A DNA stretch of 64,000 bases from Thiosocius teredinicola (GTDB lineage Bacteria; Pseudomonadota; Gammaproteobacteria; Chromatiales; Chromatiaceae), in contig NZ_CP019936.1 in NCBI RefSeq assembly GCF_002009425.1, positions 186,001 to 250,000 on the forward strand, given 5' to 3'. Numbering within the stretch: the stretch's first letter is position 1; each line of letters starts with the position of its first letter. A model generated the notes under the pieces. That model worked only from the letters and a program-made list of their open reading frames with translations. It did no database searches and had not been told where the DNA came from. The translations under genes and the position numbers were made by a program. Shown piece by piece: positions 60,253-64,000 of this stretch.

Positions 60253-60741
60253 TTATTGATTCGGCGGATCGATGGTGATCTGAACGCGCTGCTTGCCTTT
60301 CGCGGCGGCGCCGGCCTTGACCACCGAACGTACCCGGTCGTACACGATGCGGTCACTGCGCATGCTGTCTTTGCCCTGCACCAGCACGGCATCGCCGATC
60401 AACACGAGGTTTTCGCTGTTCACCTCGTATTCGGCGCGGCGCGCCTGTCCTTTCACCGGTCCTTTATTGGACTGCTGCGAGAACTTGACGGGGCGTCCCT
60501 CGGCGACGATTTTCGACGGCTTTTTGCCGCGGTGCTGCACGGTCACGACATCGGCCTGCAGATGAATGCTGCCTTGGCGCAGGTCGACGTCGCCGCGGTA
60601 GATACTGACGCCTTTCGACTGGTCGACATCGACGCTGTCGGCCGCCAGCTGGATAGGCTGTTGCTTGTCTGATTCGAGTGCCGTGGCCGTTGCGGTCAGC
60701 ACGACGAGCAACAGCGCCAGCAGAGAATTAACGCGGTACAT
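60253..60741 (-). CDS. lptA: LPS transport periplasmic protein LptA
   Basis: LptA forms the periplasmic bridge that carries LPS to LptD. The 162-aa precursor has a signal peptide (about 1-21, [17 protein letters not shown]) and the beta-jellyroll pattern [30 protein letters not shown]. The C-terminal 15 residues are more basic than usual. It overlaps lptC by 14 bp. Confidence 0.95.
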   Translation of the reverse strand: MYRVNSLLALLLVVLTATATALESDKQQPIQLAADSVDVDQSKGVSIYRGDVDLRQGSIHLQADVVTVQHRGKKPSKIVAEGRPVKFSQQSNKGPVKGQARRAEYEVNSENLVLIGDAVLVQGKDSMRSDRIVYDRVRSVVKAGAAAKGKQRVQITIDPPNQ

Positions 60742-61294
60742 AGTAGCCTTTTACCTGCGAGAGAAATTTCAGTTTCGATGGCGAACGCAGCCACGCCTGC
60801 AGGCCGACGGATTCAACCCAGTCGCCATCGCTGTCCACCCTAACGTGTTCGTCGGTTTCCGCATAGTCTTGTTCGGGCTGTACGCGAACCTCGCTCGTCA
60901 CCAGGTGCACCGGCGCGTTCTGCGCATCGCCCTCTCGATCGATGATCACCTCGCCGGACAACAACAGCAGGCTGCCGTCGGCCGACAGCCAGGCCGTCTC
61001 CGAGTCGATCTGCCAGGGGGGCGCATTGTCCTGAAACACGGTCAGCTTGGGGTCGGCCAGCTCGGTGGTGTCGTCGTCGGTGAAATGCTTCACCTTGGTC
61101 GCGATCAGGCGGTGTGCCGGTTTGCCGGCCTCGGTCATGCGCAGCACGTTCAACCCGGTGATGTGGTAATCGATCTCGCGCGGCCCGCTGGGTTTGGCGG
61201 GCGTTGGCGCGATCGGCCCGGTTTCCACCATCCACCAACTGAACAGCGCAGCGGCCAGCAACAGCAGGGCAAAGACCGGGCGGAACTGGCGCAT
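60728..61294 (-). CDS. lptC: LPS export system protein LptC
   Basis: LptC is a bitopic inner-membrane protein that connects LptBFG to LptA. The start at 61294 (MRQFRPVFALLLLAAALFSWWMV) gives 188 aa with one membrane helix (about 6-23). The repeating strands such as ITGLNVLRMTEAGKPAHRL and LLLLSGEVIIDREGDA follow. A GTG just before the ATG is a poorer alternative. It begins directly after the kdsC stop. Confidence 0.94.
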   Translation of the reverse strand: MRQFRPVFALLLLAAALFSWWMVETGPIAPTPAKPSGPREIDYHITGLNVLRMTEAGKPAHRLIATKVKHFTDDDTTELADPKLTVFQDNAPPWQIDSETAWLSADGSLLLLSGEVIIDREGDAQNAPVHLVTSEVRVQPEQDYAETDEHVRVDSDGDWVESVGLQAWLRSPSKLKFLSQVKGYYVPR

Positions 61295-61297
61295 CAC

Positions 61298-61822
61298 TCA
61301 ATCGACGTAGTGCTGCAACGAGGATTCGAGCGTGCCCTGGGCGTCCATCAGCAGTTCGCAGACCTCGCGCGCCGCACCACGGCCGCCGCCGCTGGGTGTT
61401 ACCCAATGCGCGTGCTGCTTGGTGAGGTAGTGGGCGTCCTGCACCGCGATCGCCAGCCCGACCTTGGTCATCACCGGCAGGTCGACCACGTCGTCGCCGA
61501 CGTAGGCGATCTGGCTGTCTTCGAAACCCGATTCCTTTTTCAGTTCCTCGTAGGCCGGCAGCTTTTCTTTTTTGCCCTGGTAGACGCGCTCGATACCGAG
61601 GCTGGCCATGCGAATACGGACGACTTCGGACGTACGCCCGGTGATGATGGCGATCTCCACGCCGGTGTGTTGCAGCATCACCATGCCGTGGCCGTCCTTG
61701 GAATTGAACGCCTTGTATTCCTGGCCGTCATCGCCGATGTACAGGCTGCCGTCGGTCAGGACGCCGTCGACATCGAAGATCACCAGACGAATGGCAGCGG
61801 CCTTGTCTTGAATATCCTGCAT
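61298..61822 (-). CDS. kdsC: 3-deoxy-D-manno-octulosonate 8-phosphate phosphatase KdsC
   Basis: KdsC removes phosphate from Kdo 8-phosphate for LPS core synthesis. The ATG at 61822 (with AGGGAA upstream) gives 174 aa. The HAD nucleophile is in VIFDVDGVLTDG (D17/D19), with AIITGRTS and the YVGDDVVDLPVM block. No cap domain is present, as expected for the C0 tetrameric type. It lies 19 bases after kdsD. Confidence 0.96.
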   Translation of the reverse strand: MQDIQDKAAAIRLVIFDVDGVLTDGSLYIGDDGQEYKAFNSKDGHGMVMLQHTGVEIAIITGRTSEVVRIRMASLGIERVYQGKKEKLPAYEELKKESGFEDSQIAYVGDDVVDLPVMTKVGLAIAVQDAHYLTKQHAHWVTPSGGGRGAAREVCELLMDAQGTLESSLQHYVD

Positions 61823-61841
61823 GCTTTTGTTCCCTATCGGT

Positions 61842-62819
61842 TCACACGACGCCGGCGCGCAGCAGATCGTGCATGTTGAGTGCGCCGCACAGCTGTTCAT
61901 TGCCGTCGATCACCAGCAACGCATTGATTTTCTTCTCTTCCATCAGGTTCAGTGCATCCACCGCCAGCTGATCCGGGCCGATGCGTTTGCCGCCGGGGAT
62001 CATGACCTCGGATACGGACGCCTCGCGCACGTCGATCCCGCGGTCGAGGCAACGACGCAAATCGCCGTCGGTGAAGATGCCGATGGCCTTGCCGTCGTGA
62101 TCGACGACCGCGGTCATGCCCAGCCCTTTGGCGGTCATCTCCATCAGGGCATCACGCAGCGGCGCGTCGACGTTGACGGCGGGAATCTGGTCACCTTCGT
62201 GCATGATGTCTTTCACTCGCAGCAACAGTCGGCGACCCAGGCTGCCACCGGGGTGCGACAGGGCAAAGTCTTCTGCGGTGAAGGCGCGCGCTTCGAGCAG
62301 CGCGATCGCCAGCGCATCGCCCATCACCAGCGCGGCGGTGGTGCTCGCTGTCGGCGCCAGGTCGAGCGGGCAGGCCTCTTTGGCGACGCTGACGTCGAGA
62401 TTCACATCGGCTTCGCGGGCCAGCGTCGATTCGGGCTTGCCGGTCATGCTGATCAGCGGGGCCCCCATGCGCTTGATCAGTGGCACGATGGTGACGATCT
62501 CACTGGTCTCGCCCGAGTTCGACAGGGCGAGGACGACGTCGCTCGGCGTGATCATGCCCAGGTCGCCGTGGCTCGCTTCGCCGGGGTGGACGAAAAACGC
62601 CGGGCTGCCGGTGCTGGCCAGCGTCGCGGCGATCTTGCTGCCGATGTGGCCGGATTTACCCATACCGGTCACCACGATGCGGCCGCGGCAGGCCAGCATG
62701 TGTTCGCAGGCAGCGACGAAATTGGCGTCGATCCGCTCTTCGAGCGATTTGACCGCCTCAGTCTCGATCTGGACGACGCTCAGCCCGGCCTGGCGTAGTT
62801 CATCAGCTTTTTGGCTCAT
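61842..62819 (-). CDS. kdsD: Arabinose-5-phosphate isomerase KdsD
   Basis: KdsD makes arabinose 5-phosphate, the precursor of Kdo. The 325-aa protein has an N-terminal SIS domain (VTGMGKSGHIGSKIAATLASTGSPAFFVHP, GDLGMI, LALSNSGETSEI) and two C-terminal CBS domains (about 210-325). The length matches E. coli KdsD (328 aa). AGAGAG precedes the ATG. Its order with kdsC and the antiporter is that of E. coli. Confidence 0.96.
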   Translation of the reverse strand: MSQKADELRQAGLSVVQIETEAVKSLEERIDANFVAACEHMLACRGRIVVTGMGKSGHIGSKIAATLASTGSPAFFVHPGEASHGDLGMITPSDVVLALSNSGETSEIVTIVPLIKRMGAPLISMTGKPESTLAREADVNLDVSVAKEACPLDLAPTASTTAALVMGDALAIALLEARAFTAEDFALSHPGGSLGRRLLLRVKDIMHEGDQIPAVNVDAPLRDALMEMTAKGLGMTAVVDHDGKAIGIFTDGDLRRCLDRGIDVREASVSEVMIPGGKRIGPDQLAVDALNLMEEKKINALLVIDGNEQLCGALNMHDLLRAGVV

Positions 62820-62837
62820 TGTTTTCTCTCTGTCAGG

Positions 62838-63818
62838 TTAGGCCGCGGCGCTGGCGTGTGCTTGCCAGATGATCCAACCCTGGTAGGCGAGGAACGCCGC
62901 CAGCAACAGGGCGCCCTGACCACGGTTGATCACTCCATGGGTATGCATGCTGCGTCCCATGACGAACAGCGCCAGCGTCAGGCCGAGCATCACCAGCATG
63001 TCGCGGCTGACGACTTCGTCCGGCAACAGGCCGGGCGCCAGTAGCCCCGGTATGCCGAGAACTGCCAGCAGGTTCCAGATGTTGGAGCCGATGACGTTGC
63101 CGATCGCCAGGTCGGGCTCGTTCTTGTGTGCGCTCATGATACTCGCAGCCAGCTCGGGCAGGCTGGTACCGATGGCCACGATCGTCAGGCCGATCACCAG
63201 GTCGCTGACGCCGAACGCTGCGGCGACCTCGACCGCGCCCCACACGAGCATCCGCGAACTCACCACCAGCACGATGAGGCCCACGACGAACCAGCCGGCG
63301 GCGGCCCTGGTGCTGAGGTCGGTCGGCAGTTCGGCCTCGATCTCGTCCACCAGTGGATCGTGGTCGCGGCGTTTCAGCCCGATTCTGACCAGCGCGTACA
63401 TGCTCGCCACCAGGCCGAGCAGCAACACGATGCCGTCGAAGCGATCCAGCTTGCCGTCCAGCAGCAACAAATAGGTGCCGGCGGATACCAGGAGCAATAA
63501 AGGGTATTCGCGGCGCAACATGTCGGAGCGCACCATCAGCGGGGCGATCAATGCGGTCGCGCCCAGGATCAGGCCGATGTTGGCGATATTCGATCCCAGC
63601 GCGTTACCGATCGCGATGCCGGGATTGCCCTGCAGCGCAGCCACCGTTGAAACCAGCATTTCCGGGGCCGACGTGCCGAAACCTACCACGGTGAGCCCGA
63701 TCAGCAGCGGCGGTACGCCGAGGTTGCGCGCCAGGCCGGCGGCACCGATGACGAAACGGTCGGCACCCCACACCAGGAATCCGAGACCAAACAGGATTGA
63801 AGCGGCGGCGAGCAGCAT
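62838..63818 (-). CDS. yrbG: Calcium/sodium antiporter (YrbG family)
   Basis: The 326-aa protein has about ten membrane helices and the two antiparallel alpha-repeats of the CaCA family: GFGTSAPEMLVS and AIGTSLPELAAS. Each is followed by a Gly/Asn-rich helix (GNALGSNIANIGLILG and GNVIGSNIWNLLAVLG). It exchanges Ca2+ for Na+ at the inner membrane by family inference. It is the first gene of the kdsD-kdsC-lpt series. The 84 bases after its start (63819-63902) have no gene. Confidence 0.93.
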   Translation of the reverse strand: MLLAAASILFGLGFLVWGADRFVIGAAGLARNLGVPPLLIGLTVVGFGTSAPEMLVSTVAALQGNPGIAIGNALGSNIANIGLILGATALIAPLMVRSDMLRREYPLLLLVSAGTYLLLLDGKLDRFDGIVLLLGLVASMYALVRIGLKRRDHDPLVDEIEAELPTDLSTRAAAGWFVVGLIVLVVSSRMLVWGAVEVAAAFGVSDLVIGLTIVAIGTSLPELAASIMSAHKNEPDLAIGNVIGSNIWNLLAVLGIPGLLAPGLLPDEVVSRDMLVMLGLTLALFVMGRSMHTHGVINRGQGALLLAAFLAYQGWIIWQAHASAAA

Positions 63819-63902
63819 AGACAGCGAAGAGCTCAGGTACGTCGGAGGTTATTCAAGGAGCGCGAATTGTCGCGGAAGCGCAGCCGCATGTCCAAGCGGC
63901 CG

Positions 63903-64000
63903 CTAGTCGGCTTTGACCTTGGTCTTTCCGCATCGTGAACAGCGGTAGCGGTTCACAAGTTTGCCGAGTTTCACGTCGAACACCGATTCCTTGTCGAGCA
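63903..64000 (-). CDS. C-terminal end of a protein with a CxxC pair (start outside window)
   Basis: The minus strand is open from the window edge and ends in TAG (63905-63903), giving LDKESVFDVKLGKLVNRYRC followed by SRCGKTKVKAD. The C-S-R-C pair near the end may be half of a zinc ribbon, or a minimal metal site. Too little is visible to name the family. It is on the same strand as the yrbG-kds-lpt genes, 84 bases upstream. Confidence 0.45.
   Translation of the reverse strand, partial: LDKESVFDVKLGKLVNRYRCSRCGKTKVKAD

Overview
The window is GC-rich, densely coded chromosomal DNA from a gammaproteobacterium. Several blocks keep an order known from Escherichia coli: yrbG-kdsD-kdsC-lptC-lptA-lptB-rpoN-hpf-ptsN; maf-rng-yhdP-tldD; leuS-lptE-holA with ybeL nearby; nadD-rsfS-rlmH; and trkA/trkH. 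Three other traits point, by inference, to a Chromatiales-like, possibly sulfur-oxidising autotroph: an HPr kinase/phosphorylase, a PPi-dependent phosphofructokinase, and two membrane pyrophosphatases. No rRNA, tRNA, CRISPR array, insertion sequence or prophage was seen.

Layout. 1-9.5 kb: the end of ybaK, an ABM-like small protein, the TrkAH potassium system, DNA polymerase I, an Arg/His/Asp-rich lipoprotein, engB, moaC and a phosphoesterase. 9.5-13.1 kb: an ynbC/ynbD-type module (hydrolase-methyltransferase and PAP2-dual-specificity phosphatase) with a coupled membrane protein. 13.3-24.4 kb: a pyrophosphate region with soluble PPase, two divergent membrane PPases of opposite potassium classes, a c-di-GMP signalling protein, PPi-PFK, an unknown 119-aa protein, and a diverged adenylate kinase fused to a long histone-H1-like tail. 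24.5-38.1 kb: gloA, then a long minus-strand series pmbA/tldD/nitrilase/yhdP/rng/maf/rlmH/rsfS/nadD/proA. 38.2-44.9 kb: the Anbu proteasome-like protease, divergent from a transglutaminase-like giant, a circularly permuted ATP-grasp protein and an alpha-E protein. 44.9-52.5 kb: holA, lptE, leuS, a hemerythrin-like protein, a ybeL homologue, a spermidine-synthase-like methyltransferase and mgtE. 52.7-64 kb: a complete regulatory PTS (EI, HPr, EIIA-Man type, RapZ, HPrK, PtsN) running into hpf, rpoN, the Lpt machinery, kdsC, kdsD and a Ca/Na antiporter.

How the parts work together. PPi made by biosynthesis can be hydrolysed by the soluble enzyme, used to pump ions by either membrane PPase, or exchanged with sugar phosphates by PPi-PFK. 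The kinase-like protein beside them may act on adenylates. The regulatory PTS has no sugar-permease subunits here; its HPr keeps both His15 and Ser46, so it can read both PEP and ATP/PPi signals through EI and HPrK. HPrK dephosphorylation releases PPi in known members, which gives a speculative link to the PPi region. The Anbu cluster resembles a peptide-synthesis/degradation system proposed from comparative genomics whose product is unknown.

Limits. All assignments come from reading translations and motifs by eye. Start sites were moved from the longest frame where family alignment or a ribosome-binding site argued for it.
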